From Streptomyces sp. NBC_00102 (GTDB lineage: Bacteria > Actinomycetota > Actinomycetes > Streptomycetales > Streptomycetaceae), in contig NZ_JAPEMC010000001.1 of NCBI RefSeq assembly GCF_026343115.1, positions 3,906,001 through 3,970,000 on the forward strand: a stretch of DNA of 64,000 nt. The letters are read 5' to 3'. This document shows positions 1-8,496 of the stretch, piece after piece. The notes beneath the pieces were generated by a model, which saw nothing but the letters and a program-made list of their open reading frames with translations, searched no databases and was not told where the DNA came from. The number at the start of each line of letters is the position of its first letter. Position 1 is the first letter of the stretch. Made by a program: the position numbers and the translations under genes.

Positions 1-1473
1 GGCCCGCAGCGTGACCGGGCCCGCGAGCTGCTCAAGGCGGCCGGCTCGGTGCTCGACGCGGCGGCCCGCGCGATCCGGCACGGCGATCCGGTCCGGCTCG
101 GCGCACCGGCGCTCGCGGCGCTGGAAACGCCCGAGACCGGCGGGCTCACCAGCGGCCCGCCCCGACGGGCGGCCGACCGGCTGATCGCCCTCCTGCACGA
201 CGTCGTGGAGATCGCCGAGGGCGCCGGAACCCGGCACGGCTCCGAAGCGGACCCGGAGACCCCGCACCGCCGCCGCCCCGGCCTGATCACGCTCCTCCCG
301 GTCGTGATCGGCCGGATGCGGGGCGAGTTCCACCGCGGCTCGGCGATCCTGCGGCACGCGATCCGGGTCACCGCGGTCGCCACCGTCGGCTACTTCATCG
401 GTGAGGCGCTGCCCTTCGGTCACGGCTACTGGGCGCCGATGGCCGCGGTCATGGTGATGCGGCCGGACTTCTCGCAGACCTACTCCCGCTCGGTGGCCCG
501 CTTCGGCGGCACCATCGTGGGGGTGTCGTTCGCCACCGCGGTCGTGCAGCTCGCCGACCCCGGCCCGGAGCTCTCCGCCGCGCTCGCCGTCTCCTGCGCC
601 TGGGCGATGTACCTGCTGATGCGCACCGGCTACGCGGTCGGCCAGGTCTGCATCTCGGCGTACGTCGTCTTCCTGCTCGGCATGGCCGGCAGCGACTGGT
701 CCCAGACGGTCCCCGAACGCATCGTGCTGACCCTCGTCGGCGGGGTGCTGGCCATGGTCTCGTACGCCGTCTACCCGGCCTGGGAAACCCCGCGGCTGCG
801 CAACCGGCTCGCCGGGTGGCTGATCGCGGTCGGGCGGTACGCCGCCACGGTCATCGACCAGTACGCCGATCCGGCGGCCCGCAGCAACGAGGACGTACGG
901 ACCGCGCTCATCGCCTCCCGCGAGGCCCGGGTCGAGTGGACGGAGACCCTGAAGAAGGCCCAGTACGAACCGGTGCGGCACCGGGGCATCTCCCGGACGG
1001 CCGCCACCGACGCCCAGCACGCGCTGTCCCAGCTCGGCCGGGCCGCCATGCTGCTGGAGGCCCACCTGCCGGACCGTGCGGCGACCCCGGTACGCGGCGC
1101 GGCGGAACTCGCGGAAGCCCTGCGCGGCTCCACCGAGAAGGGCGCGAAGGCGGTACGCGAACGGCGGGTCCCGGAATGGGGCCCGGTCGCCGAGTCGGTG
1201 GCGCAGTGGGACTTCCTCGACGCGCCCTTCGACGAGGAACCCGAACCCGGAGAACCCGTACCCGACCCCGTGGTGCGCCGGGGAGCCGCGCTTCTGCTCG
1301 ACGCCCTGGTGGAATTGTCGTTCGCGCTCGACGACCGGGGTGCCGTTCCCAGCAGCCGGAGAGCCCGACCGGGGGAAGAGACCGAAGAGGCCGAAGACGC
1401 CGAAGAGGCCGGAGGCACCGGAGAGTCCGAAGATGCCCGGGAAGGGGAGCGGGCGGAACCGGAATCCCGTTGA
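1..1473 (+). CDS. FUSC-family membrane protein, 5' end outside window
   Basis: The reading frame is open to base 1, so the N-terminus lies upstream; the first in-window start-like codon (GTG at 49) is internal. The visible part has about six hydrophobic segments (roughly bases 355-800), including FGHGYWAPMAAVMVMRPDF, the kind of segment seen in fusaric acid resistance/YccS-type (FUSC) inner-membrane proteins. A hydrophilic cytoplasmic region follows, ending in a low-complexity Glu/Ala/Gly-rich tail (about 1370-1470). Family members are thought to export aromatic acids or similar compounds; the substrate cannot be read here. No terminator is evident before the next gene. Confidence 0.75.
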   Translation, partial: GPQRDRARELLKAAGSVLDAAARAIRHGDPVRLGAPALAALETPETGGLTSGPPRRAADRLIALLHDVVEIAEGAGTRHGSEADPETPHRRRPGLITLLPVVIGRMRGEFHRGSAILRHAIRVTAVATVGYFIGEALPFGHGYWAPMAAVMVMRPDFSQTYSRSVARFGGTIVGVSFATAVVQLADPGPELSAALAVSCAWAMYLLMRTGYAVGQVCISAYVVFLLGMAGSDWSQTVPERIVLTLVGGVLAMVSYAVYPAWETPRLRNRLAGWLIAVGRYAATVIDQYADPAARSNEDVRTALIASREARVEWTETLKKAQYEPVRHRGISRTAATDAQHALSQLGRAAMLLEAHLPDRAATPVRGAAELAEALRGSTEKGAKAVRERRVPEWGPVAESVAQWDFLDAPFDEEPEPGEPVPDPVVRRGAALLLDALVELSFALDDRGAVPSSRRARPGEETEEAEDAEEAGGTGESEDAREGERAEPESR

Positions 1474-1792
1474 AAAGCATGTGGGTTGGAGACGGCCCGG
1501 TTGTTCCGGCCCGCGGGGTCGGGGCTGTGGGGGGCCGGGTCGGGTGGCTGGGCCGCGGGGCTGCGGGGATGCGGGATGGCCGGTGAGAGCGCGGGCCGGA
1601 GGCACCGGGAGGATCTACTCGCCGGGCACATGCCATTTCGCTACGCCTTCACCTCTGCCGTATTCGCTGTAATCAAAGGACCACCCCGCGTGCACGTGCA
1701 TTTGCCCATGCATTGGCATGTGAATTACCGCTATGATCCAGGTTGGTTGACGGATGGTTGACACTTGCACCTTGCAACTCGGGGAGCTTTCT
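1474..1792. other. Intergenic promoter region of the DUF397 gene
   Basis: A 319-base gap without a convincing gene. The second half (about 1625-1790) is clearly less GC-rich than its surroundings and holds the TGC-hexamer repeat (1691-1720), two TTGAC(A/G) hexamers near 1747 and 1761 that could be -35 elements, and a TTGCAC/TTGCAA pair near 1768-1781. Short frames here are shadows of the FUSC gene tail or have no codon bias. Confidence 0.6.
1691..1720 (+). promoter_or_regulatory. TGC-hexamer iteron, copy 1 (candidate operator)
   Basis: Read in six-base steps: TGCACG, TGCATT, TGCCCA, TGCATT, GGCATG. It includes the perfect palindrome TGCACGTGCA at 1691-1700. It lies about 70-100 bases upstream of the DUF397 start. 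The stretch 1687-1713 matches the reverse complement of 2948-2974 at 25 of 27 positions. A shared binding site for the nearby XRE regulator is inferred. Confidence 0.5.
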
Positions 1793-2035
1793 GTGCACGA
1801 CGTGTACAACGGCATGGCGGCCACAGGGCTTCACGGAGTCGTCTGGCAGAAGAGCAGGCACAGCAACTCCCAAGGATCTTGCGTGGAGTTCGCGAAACTT
1901 CCCGGGGGGAATGTGGCCATGCGCAACTCGCGCCACCCCGACGGTCCCGCGCTCGTCTACACGCCGGCGGAGATCGAGGCGCTCCTGCTGGGCGTCAAGG
2001 ACGGGGAGTTCGACCACCTGGCGACCGGCGCCTGA
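1793..2035 (+). CDS. DUF397 domain protein
   Basis: 80 aa. The GTG at 1793 is chosen over the in-frame ATG at 1754 because GGGGAG lies about 8 bases before it and the family N-terminus fits. DUF397 hallmarks are visible: W18-x-KS, then C30-V-E-F-A, a VAMRNSRHPDGP segment and a closing GVKDGEF. DUF397 proteins are small Streptomyces partners of XRE/DUF5753 regulators, found in WhiJ- and AbaA-like loci affecting development and antibiotic production. The XRE gene at 3160 and the ATPase gene at 2283-2819 complete that set. Which promoters they act on is not known from sequence. Confidence 0.85.
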   Translation: MHDVYNGMAATGLHGVVWQKSRHSNSQGSCVEFAKLPGGNVAMRNSRHPDGPALVYTPAEIEALLLGVKDGEFDHLATGA

Positions 2036-2037
2036 AC

Positions 2038-2112
2038 GCGGAAGGCGCGCAGGGCGCGGGAAGCGCGGAAGACGCGCAGGGTGCGGGAGGCGCTGAACGC
2101 GCGGAAGGCGCG
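2038..2112 (+). repeat. Imperfect GC-rich direct repeats
   Basis: A 24-base unit beginning GCGGAAGGCGCGCAGG at 2038-2061 recurs at 2065-2088 with two mismatches, and its first 12 bases recur at 2101-2112. It lies between convergent genes just after the DUF397 stop. It looks like low-complexity intergenic expansion; no function is assigned. Confidence 0.5.
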
Positions 2113-2282
2113 TCGCGGTTGCGGCCCGGACATGGTGAGGGCCGGAGCGCCACTCTCCCCCGCGCTCCGGCCCCGGCTCCGTGTCAGGTCCCGTACGTGC
2201 CCGTCCTCGCGGGAGTTTTCTTCCGTGCCCCGAAGCTGCCCGGGGCCGGGAACCGCCTCCGCTCAGCGGGAGTCGGCGGGAT

Positions 2283-2819
2283 TCAGAGGGAGTCGTCCGC
2301 CGCCTCGTCGGCGGCCGTCAGCAGGAACATCGCCCAGACCACCTTCCCGTGCGGGGGCACCGGAGGTCCCGGGATCCCGGTGGTCGGTGTCGGATGCCAT
2401 CCCCAGCTGTCACTGAAGGACTCCACCAGGAACAGGCCCCGCCCCGACTCGGCGGAGTCCTCCGCCTCGCCGGCCGTCGGACCCTCCCGGCTGGGGTCGC
2501 GCACCGCGCACACCAGGCGGGAGGCACAGCGCGCCAACTGGAGCCTCACCGGCGGGACGTTGGGGTCGCGGGCGACATCGGAGGGCAGTGCGTGCCGCAG
2601 GGCGTTGGTCACCAGCTCGGAGACGACCAGGGCCACATCGTCGAAGCGGCTGTCCAGTTGCCACTGACAGAGCGTGGAGCGGGTGAAGTGCCGTGCCGAG
2701 CCGACCGCTTCGTATCTCGCCGGGAGGGTGATGGACGCCGATGCGGTGATCGACGCGGGATCCGCGGGGGGCAGGCCGCGCCGTAACGGTTCGAGCGTCG
2801 TCGATCCATCAGTCCTCAT
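2283..2819 (-). CDS. Anti-sigma-factor-like ATP-binding protein (HATPase_c_2)
   Basis: 178 aa. The ATG at 2819 is preceded by GGGAG at good spacing, so an in-frame extension to 2897 is rejected. GHKL-type features are present: the N box VSELVTNALRHA (Asn72) and a glycine-containing lid segment GRGLFLVESFSDSWGW (about 127-142). This family resembles the anti-sigma kinases RsbW and SpoIIAB; many Streptomyces copies sit beside DUF397 and XRE genes. It is convergent with the DUF397 gene and divergent from the XRE gene. Whether it binds a sigma factor or phosphorylates an antagonist is not known. Confidence 0.85.
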   Translation of the reverse strand: MRTDGSTTLEPLRRGLPPADPASITASASITLPARYEAVGSARHFTRSTLCQWQLDSRFDDVALVVSELVTNALRHALPSDVARDPNVPPVRLQLARCASRLVCAVRDPSREGPTAGEAEDSAESGRGLFLVESFSDSWGWHPTPTTGIPGPPVPPHGKVVWAMFLLTAADEAADDSL

Positions 2820-3159
2820 GCGAGGTGCTCCCGGGATTTCGCGGCTGCGAGCGGCACTGCCTGTGAGCGGTACTGCGGGGACACAGCGGCACAACACGAA
2901 CGATCACGCAGGTGCGCAAGGCCCATGGTTCCGAATGCGTGGAGCAGATGCAAGGGCAGATGCACGTGCACGCGCCGGACCTGCCCGGTACCGTGGTGGT
3001 TCCGGAGCATTTCTTCCGTGCGGCAGTTTTCCGTCACTGGGGCAAGTCTTCCCCTCTCTGTAATCGAATGAGTACGGCCCGGAGCGTTTTGGTGGCAGAA
3101 TCCGGTTCTCGGGGTTCGGGGGGCCTCGTTGCCCGGGAAGCTATGGGGAGGGTTGTCCA
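2820..3159. other. Divergent promoter region between ATPase and XRE genes
   Basis: A 340-base gap with no supported gene. It contains the second TGC-hexamer iteron (2941-2970, minus orientation) about 122-151 bases upstream of the ATPase start. GGGGAGGG about 6 bases before the XRE GTG start is a clear ribosome-binding site. Confidence 0.55.
2941..2970 (-). promoter_or_regulatory. TGC-hexamer iteron, copy 2 (candidate operator)
   Basis: On the minus strand it reads TGCACG, TGCATC, TGCCCT, TGCATC, TGCTCC in perfect six-base phase. The palindrome TGCACGTGCA is at 2961-2970. It has the same orientation relative to the ATPase gene as copy 1 has to the DUF397 gene. Autoregulation of the locus by the XRE protein is inferred. 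Confidence 0.5.
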
Positions 3160-4023
3160 GTGTCGGCAGGCGAGTCGAGTGGATCCGTGGTGCGACGCAT
3201 CCTGCTGGGCTCTCAGCTCAGAAGGCTGCGCGAGTCTCGCGGAATCACGCGTGAGGCGGCCGGCTACTCCATCCGGGCCTCCGAATCGAAGATCAGCCGC
3301 ATGGAGTTGGGACGGGTGAGCTTCAAGGCCAGGGACATCGAGGATCTGCTCACGCTCTACGGAGTCGCGGACGAGGCGGAGCGCGAATCGCTGCTCGGCC
3401 TGGCCCGTGAGGCCAACGTGGCGGGCTGGTGGCACAGTTACGGCGACGTGCTGCCCGGCTGGTTCCAGACGTACATCGGTCTGGAGGGGGCGGCATCCCT
3501 CATCCGTATCTACGAAGTGCAGTTCGTGCACGGGCTGTTGCAGACCGAGGCGTATGCCCATGCGGTCGTCTCGCGCGGCATGCGCGGGGCTCCCGAGGCG
3601 GAGATCGACCGCCGGGTCGCACTGCGTCTGGAGCGCCAGAAGGTGCTCGTCTCGGAACGCGCGCCGCACTTCCACGCGGTGCTCGACGAGGCCGCCCTGC
3701 ACCGGCCCTACGGCTCACGCGACGTGATGCGCTCGCAATTGCGGCATCTGCTGGAAATGTCGGAACACCCCAACATCTCCCTCCAGGTGATGCCTTTCAG
3801 TTTCGGCGGACACGCGGGAGAAAGCGGCGCGTTCACCATGCTGCGTTTCCCCGAATCGGACCTGTCCGACATCATCTTTCTGGAGCAGCTCACCAGCGCG
3901 CTCTATCTCGACAAGGCCGAGGACGTCCAGCAGTACGAAAAGGCCATGGTCCGGCTGCGTGCCGACAGCCCCGGGGAGGACGAGACCCGGGATCTCCTCC
4001 ACAGTCTGCTTCAACGGGCCTGA
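3160..4023 (+). CDS. XRE-family regulator with DUF5753 domain (WhiJ-like)
   Basis: 287 aa from a GTG with a strong ribosome-binding site. The N-terminal helix-turn-helix spans about 18-70 (LRRLRESRGITREAAGYS, then SESKISRMELGR). The remainder, about 100-285, is the DUF5753 ligand-like domain with WFQTYIGLE and MPFSFGGHAGESGAFTMLRF. Such proteins are DNA-binding regulators paired with DUF397 proteins in Streptomyces; the best-known relatives act on sporulation or antibiotic genes. The two TGC-hexamer repeats at this locus are its likely targets (inference). Confidence 0.9.
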   Translation: MSAGESSGSVVRRILLGSQLRRLRESRGITREAAGYSIRASESKISRMELGRVSFKARDIEDLLTLYGVADEAERESLLGLAREANVAGWWHSYGDVLPGWFQTYIGLEGAASLIRIYEVQFVHGLLQTEAYAHAVVSRGMRGAPEAEIDRRVALRLERQKVLVSERAPHFHAVLDEAALHRPYGSRDVMRSQLRHLLEMSEHPNISLQVMPFSFGGHAGESGAFTMLRFPESDLSDIIFLEQLTSALYLDKAEDVQQYEKAMVRLRADSPGEDETRDLLHSLLQRA

Positions 4024-4081
4024 TCCACGCGTACGATGACGTTCGATCAGGAGTGTGCGAACGCCTGCAGTAAGGGATTGC

Positions 4082-5539
4082 ATGTCCTTCTTCCATGAAC
4101 TGGCCCATCAGTACATCGATGGCGAATGGCTGACCGGCAGCGGTTCGTGGGACATCATCGACGTCAATCCCTACAACGGCGAGAAGCTCTGCGCCATCAC
4201 GGTCGCGACCGTCGCCGAGGTGGACCGGGCGTACCGCGCCGCCGAGCGCGCGCAGACGGCGTGGGCAGCCACCCGTCCGCACGAGCGACAGGCCGTTCTC
4301 GTACGGGCGTTGGCCGTGGTCGACGCCCGCGCCGACGAGATCGCCGAGGCCGTCGTCGACGAGCTGGGCGGGACGCTGCCCCGGGCGCGGTACGAGATCG
4401 ACCTCGGCCGCGAGCTCCTGCGCGAGGCGATACGCCAGGCCGTCCGGCCGGTCGGCGGGCTGCTGCCCGCGGCGGTGGACGGCAAGGAGAACCGGGTCTA
4501 CCGACGCCCCGTCGGGGTCGTCTCCGTCATCAACGCCTTCAACTTCCCCTTCGTCGTGGCGATGAAGTCCGTCGCCCCGGCCCTGGCGCTCGGCAACGCG
4601 GTCGTCATGAAGCCGCACCAGAACGCCCCGGTCGTCGGCGGTGGGCTGGTGGCGAGGATCTTCGAGGAGGCCGGGCTGCCGCCGGGCCTGCTCAACGTGG
4701 TGGTCACGGACAGCGCCGAGATAGGCAACGCGTTCATCGAGCACCCGGTGCCCGCGGTGATCTCGTTCACCGGATCGGACCGGGTCGGCAGGCAGATAGC
4801 CGCCGTCGCCGCCCGCCACTTCAAGCGGTGCCAGCTCGAACTCAGCGGCAACAGCGCGCTGGTGGTGCTGGAGGACGCGGACATCGAGGCGGCCGTGGAC
4901 GCCGCCGTCTTCAGCCGGTTCTTCTTCCAGGGTCAGGTCGGCATGGCGGCCAACCGCATCCTGGTCGACCGCCGGGTGGAGCGGGAGTTCACCGAGCGGT
5001 TCGTCGCCGAGGTGGCCCGGGTCACCGCCGGGGACCCCCACGATCCTGCCACCCGCATCGGTCCCGTCATCAACGCCTTCCAGGCGGACGCGCTGTCCGG
5101 GCTGGTCGCCGAGGCGCTCGAAGCCGGGGCCACCGCACTGCTGCGGGGCCGCACCCGGGGCAACGTGGTGGAGCCGACCGTGCTGACCGGGGTGCCCGAG
5201 GGCTCGCCCCTGCTGACGCAGGAGGTCTTCGGGCCGGTGGCCGTGCTGATCCCCTTCGACGGGGAGGACGAGGCCGTACGGATCGCCGACGACACCCCGT
5301 ACGGGCTGAGCGGGGCCGTGCACACCGCCGACGTGGAGCGCGGCGTGCGGTTCGCGCGGCGGGTGCGCAGCGGCATGTTCCACGTCAACGGGCCCACCGT
5401 GCAGGACGAGCCGCCGGCCGCCTTCGGGGGCGAGAAGATGTCCGGACTCGGCCGGCGGAACGGCGACGCGGTGGCGGACGCCTACACGACGACGCACTGG
5501 ATCTCCGTCCAGTACGGCCGCACGGTCTTTCCTTTCTGA
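4082..5539 (+). CDS. Aldehyde dehydrogenase family protein, catalytic Cys replaced by Gly
   Basis: 485 aa; the ATG at 4082 follows AAGGGA, while the in-frame GTG at 4055 has no such site. The NAD(P)-dependent ALDH fold is clear: INAFNFPF (Asn154), VVMKPHQNAP (Lys177), SFTGSDRVGRQ and LELSGNS (general-base Glu253). The motif that should hold the nucleophile, GQxCMA, reads GQVGMAAN, with a GGC glycine codon at 4940-4942 (Gly287). Overall it resembles benzaldehyde/vanillin-type dehydrogenases. Loss of the nucleophile argues against normal aldehyde oxidation; a sequencing error, a degraded enzyme or a non-catalytic role remain possible. It is monocistronic, between the XRE gene and the DUF664 gene. 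Confidence 0.85.
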   Translation: MSFFHELAHQYIDGEWLTGSGSWDIIDVNPYNGEKLCAITVATVAEVDRAYRAAERAQTAWAATRPHERQAVLVRALAVVDARADEIAEAVVDELGGTLPRARYEIDLGRELLREAIRQAVRPVGGLLPAAVDGKENRVYRRPVGVVSVINAFNFPFVVAMKSVAPALALGNAVVMKPHQNAPVVGGGLVARIFEEAGLPPGLLNVVVTDSAEIGNAFIEHPVPAVISFTGSDRVGRQIAAVAARHFKRCQLELSGNSALVVLEDADIEAAVDAAVFSRFFFQGQVGMAANRILVDRRVEREFTERFVAEVARVTAGDPHDPATRIGPVINAFQADALSGLVAEALEAGATALLRGRTRGNVVEPTVLTGVPEGSPLLTQEVFGPVAVLIPFDGEDEAVRIADDTPYGLSGAVHTADVERGVRFARRVRSGMFHVNGPTVQDEPPAAFGGEKMSGLGRRNGDAVADAYTTTHWISVQYGRTVFPF

Positions 5540-5652
5540 ACGCGACCGCGTGTCCCGGGCGTTGAGGACAGAAGCTGTCCGCAAGGGCTCGTAGCGTGTG
5601 AGTGTCGGTCGGGGCCACGGGGGCGCCGGCCCAAGACTCCGGGACGGTCAGA

Positions 5653-6186
5653 ATGGTCACCCACGTGTCCGAGACGCACGGCGACGAGCGCGGCACCCTC
5701 CTCGGCTTCGTCGAGGCCCAGCGCGGCGCGATCCGCCGCACCCTGCTCGGCCTGACCGAGGAGCAGGCGGCGAGCCGGCCGAGCGCCAGCGAGCTCTCCC
5801 TCTCCGGTCTGGCCAAGCACGTCGCCGAGACGGAGCTGAACTGGCTGCGGATGGCGCAGCGGCGGCCCAACGAGAAGGCGCGCACCCAGGAGACCTGGGG
5901 CGACAGCTTCCGCCTCGTCGGCGAGGAGACCGTGGCCGAAGTGCTCGCGTTCTGGGACGGGGTCGCCGCCGAGACCGAGAAGTTCATCCGGTCGGTGCCG
6001 GACCTCGACGACTCCTTCCCGCTGCCCGAGGCCCCGTGGTTCCCGAAGGACGAGGAGGTCTCCATGCGGTGGCTGCTGGTCCACCTGGTCGAGGAGATCG
6101 CCCGGCACGCGGGTCACGCCGACATCATCCGCGAGTCCCTGGACGGCAAGACCGCCTTCGAGCTGATCGCCGAGAGCCGCAAGTAG
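5653..6186 (+). CDS. DinB-like DUF664 protein
   Basis: 177 aa from the ATG at 5653; the ribosome-binding site is weak and an in-frame upstream start at 5602 is possible. The pattern fits DUF664, a four-helix DinB/mycothiol S-transferase-like family: LSLSGLAKHVAETELNWL early and LLVHLVEEIARHAGHADIIRE near the end. These supply the three histidines expected to bind a metal. Relatives in actinomycetes transfer mycothiol or related thiols to electrophiles, but the substrate is unknown. It converges on gadB with only 18 bases between the stop codons. Confidence 0.8.
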   Translation: MVTHVSETHGDERGTLLGFVEAQRGAIRRTLLGLTEEQAASRPSASELSLSGLAKHVAETELNWLRMAQRRPNEKARTQETWGDSFRLVGEETVAEVLAFWDGVAAETEKFIRSVPDLDDSFPLPEAPWFPKDEEVSMRWLLVHLVEEIARHAGHADIIRESLDGKTAFELIAESRK

Positions 6187-6204
6187 AGCAGGCTTGTGGG
6201 CCGT

Positions 6205-7626
6205 TCAGTGGTGGAACGATGTTCCGGCATTCTTGTCGCGGCTCAGCGGGTGTGCTTGTTCCCTGAGTTCGGGCAGGAGTGACCGCAGGTCCTCCAGCAG
6301 GAGTTCGGCGAGGTCGGACGAGAAGCCGTTGCGGCAGACGAACCGCAGCACCGACAGATCCTGCCGGTTGGCCGGGAAGGTGTACGCGGGCACCAGCCAG
6401 CCGCGCTCGCGAAGCCGTCGGGAGACGTCGAAGACGTCGTACGCCTTCACGTCCGGCGTGGTCGTCACGGCGAAGACCGGGAGTTCGTCGCCCCGGGTGA
6501 GGAGGTGGAAGTCGCCCAGGGCCTCGATCCGTTCCGCGAGGCCCCGCGCCACGTCCCGCGAGGTCTGCTGGACGGCGCGGTAGCCTTCCCGGCCCAGCCG
6601 CAGGAAGGTGTAGTACTGCGCGACGACCTGGGCGCCGGGCCGGGAGAAGTTCAGCGCGAAGGTGGGCATGTCGCCGCCGAGGTAGTTGACCCGGAAGACG
6701 AGCTCCTCGGGGAGGTCCTCGGGCGTACGCCAGAGCGCCCAGCCGACGCCGGGGTAGACCAGGCCGTACTTGTGGCCCGAGGTGTTGATCGAGGCCACGC
6801 GGGGGAGCCGGAAGTCCCACACCAGGTCATCGTCGACGAACGGGGCGATCATGGCGCCCGAGGCGCCGTCGACGTGGACCGGGATGTCGAGGCCGGTGCG
6901 TTCTTGGAGGGCGTCCAGCGCCTCGCAGATGCCGGCGATCGGCTCGTAGGAGCCGTCGAAGGTGGAACCGAGGATGCCGACGACCCCGATGGTGTTCTCG
7001 TCGCAGAGGTCGGCGGCCGCCTGCGGGTCGATGTGGAAGCGCTCGCCCTCCATGGGGACGAGCCGGGCCTCCACCTCCCAGAAGTTGCAGAACTTCTCCC
7101 AGCACACCTGCACGTTGACGCCCATCACCAGGTTGGGCCGCGCGGTGGCCGGATAGCGGTCGGGGTTCTTCGCCGCCCAGCGCCGCTTCAGCGCGAGACC
7201 GGCGAGCATGCAGGCCTCGCTGGAGCCGGTCGTGGAGCAGCCCACGGCGTTGGTGGGGTCGGGGGCGTTCCACAGGTCGGCGAGCATCGCGACACACCGG
7301 CGCTCCAGCTCGGCGGTGCGCGGGTACTCGTCCTTGTCGATCATGTTCTTGTCCCGGCACTCCGCCATCAGCACCCCGGCCTGGGGTTCCATCCAGGTGG
7401 TGACGAAGGTGGCGAGGTTGAGCCGGGAGTTGCCGTCGAGCATCAGCTCGTCGTGGACGAGCCCGTACGCGGTGGACGGCGGGAGCGGACCGTCCGGGAG
7501 CCGGTGCGTCGGCGGCGCCGAGGTCATGCCCGCCGTCGGATCGGCTTCTCCGAAGAAGGGGTTGAGGGCCAGCTTGCGGCCCTTGCGGGAGTCGTCGCTG
7601 CCGTGTGATCCCTTGTGGAGCGCCAT
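6205..7626 (-). CDS. gadB: Glutamate decarboxylase
   Basis: 473 aa, the usual length for bacterial GadB. It is a PLP-dependent group II decarboxylase converting L-glutamate to GABA with proton consumption. The PLP site is visible: HVDGASG (Asp253) and NTSGHKYGLVYPG (Lys286 as Schiff-base lysine). TTWMEPQAG and CSTTGSSEACMLAGLALKRRW also match GadB. The start is the ATG at 7626; the frame stays open upstream through wrbA, but that part is a shadow. wrbA lies 65 bases upstream on the same strand, so the two may be cotranscribed. Confidence 0.93.
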   Translation of the reverse strand: MALHKGSHGSDDSRKGRKLALNPFFGEADPTAGMTSAPPTHRLPDGPLPPSTAYGLVHDELMLDGNSRLNLATFVTTWMEPQAGVLMAECRDKNMIDKDEYPRTAELERRCVAMLADLWNAPDPTNAVGCSTTGSSEACMLAGLALKRRWAAKNPDRYPATARPNLVMGVNVQVCWEKFCNFWEVEARLVPMEGERFHIDPQAAADLCDENTIGVVGILGSTFDGSYEPIAGICEALDALQERTGLDIPVHVDGASGAMIAPFVDDDLVWDFRLPRVASINTSGHKYGLVYPGVGWALWRTPEDLPEELVFRVNYLGGDMPTFALNFSRPGAQVVAQYYTFLRLGREGYRAVQQTSRDVARGLAERIEALGDFHLLTRGDELPVFAVTTTPDVKAYDVFDVSRRLRERGWLVPAYTFPANRQDLSVLRFVCRNGFSSDLAELLLEDLRSLLPELREQAHPLSRDKNAGTSFHH

Positions 7627-7691
7627 GCGCCGTACGTCCTCTCGGTTTGCGGCCCCCGGGGGCCGGCTCCCGTCGTGTCCGTTCGCCGGGG

Positions 7692-8315
7692 TCAGCCCTC
7701 GGCGGCGAGTCCCGCCTTGATGGCCCGGGTGAACTTCACGACCCGCTCGGCCTGCACACGCGCCGCCGTCAGCGTCTGCTCGCCGACAGGGATGTCGCCC
7801 TGACCGGCCACGTGCGAGGTGCCGTACGGGTTGCCGTCGACGAACTTCGACGGGTCGGTGTACCCGGGGGCGACGAGGATGCCGCCGAAGTGGTGGATGG
7901 TGTTGTAGAGCGCGAGCAGCGTGGACTCCTGGCCGCCGTGCGCGGTGGCGCTGGAGGTGAAGCCGCTGTAGACCTTGTCGGCCAGCGCACCGGCCTGCCA
8001 GAGCCCGCCGAGGGTGTCGATGAACTGCTTGAGCTGGGCGGCGAGGTTCCCGTACCGGGTCGGCGAACCGAAGATCACCGCGTCGGCCCAGACGATGTCG
8101 TCGGCGACGACCTCCGCGATGTCGGCGGTGGCCCGTACGTTCGCGGCCCAGGCGGGGTTGGAGTCGATGGCGGCCTGCGGGGCGAGCTCGGCCGCCCTGC
8201 GCAGCCGTACGTCGGCGCCGGCCTTCTCCGCGTCCTCGGCGAGGGCCTTGGCGATCGTCGCGATGGTGCCGGTCGAGGAGTAGTAGACGACGGCGACATT
8301 GACGGGCGTGGACAT
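7692..8315 (-). CDS. wrbA: NAD(P)H:quinone oxidoreductase, WrbA type
   Basis: 207 aa from the ATG at 8315, which has a perfect GGAGGATCTCGT leader, so the longer frame to 8417 is rejected. It is a flavodoxin-like FMN protein: phosphate-binding loop YYSSTGTIATIAKAL, then ADAVIFGSPTRYGNLAAQLK and SSATAHGGQESTLLALY, as in WrbA. It performs two-electron reduction of quinones in the cytoplasm, protecting against redox cycling. gadB follows 65 bases downstream on the same strand. Confidence 0.92.
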   Translation of the reverse strand: MSTPVNVAVVYYSSTGTIATIAKALAEDAEKAGADVRLRRAAELAPQAAIDSNPAWAANVRATADIAEVVADDIVWADAVIFGSPTRYGNLAAQLKQFIDTLGGLWQAGALADKVYSGFTSSATAHGGQESTLLALYNTIHHFGGILVAPGYTDPSKFVDGNPYGTSHVAGQGDIPVGEQTLTAARVQAERVVKFTRAIKAGLAAEG

Positions 8316-8496
8316 ACGAGATCCTCCGGGCTTCGGGTGACGCGGGCCGTACGGCGTGGAGTTCTCGTGCGGCTCCGAGAGGCCGTACGCATGTGACGAT
8401 ACGGACAAATAGCCCATTCGGCACGTCCGGTGGGGCGGGGCCGGGGCCGGTGCCGGGGCGGTTCGGGCGGGCCGGGCGCACGGCCCGCCCCGCCGC

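Noticed and set aside
3890..5584. Long minus-strand open frame opposite the aldehyde dehydrogenase
   Set aside because: It mirrors the codon bias of the plus-strand gene, its product has no domain logic, and the plus-strand frame shows clear ALDH motifs.
6205..8481. A single large minus-strand protein joining GadB to an upstream region
   Set aside because: The frame is open by chance through wrbA; GadB starts at 7626 and WrbA in another frame has its own perfect ribosome-binding site.
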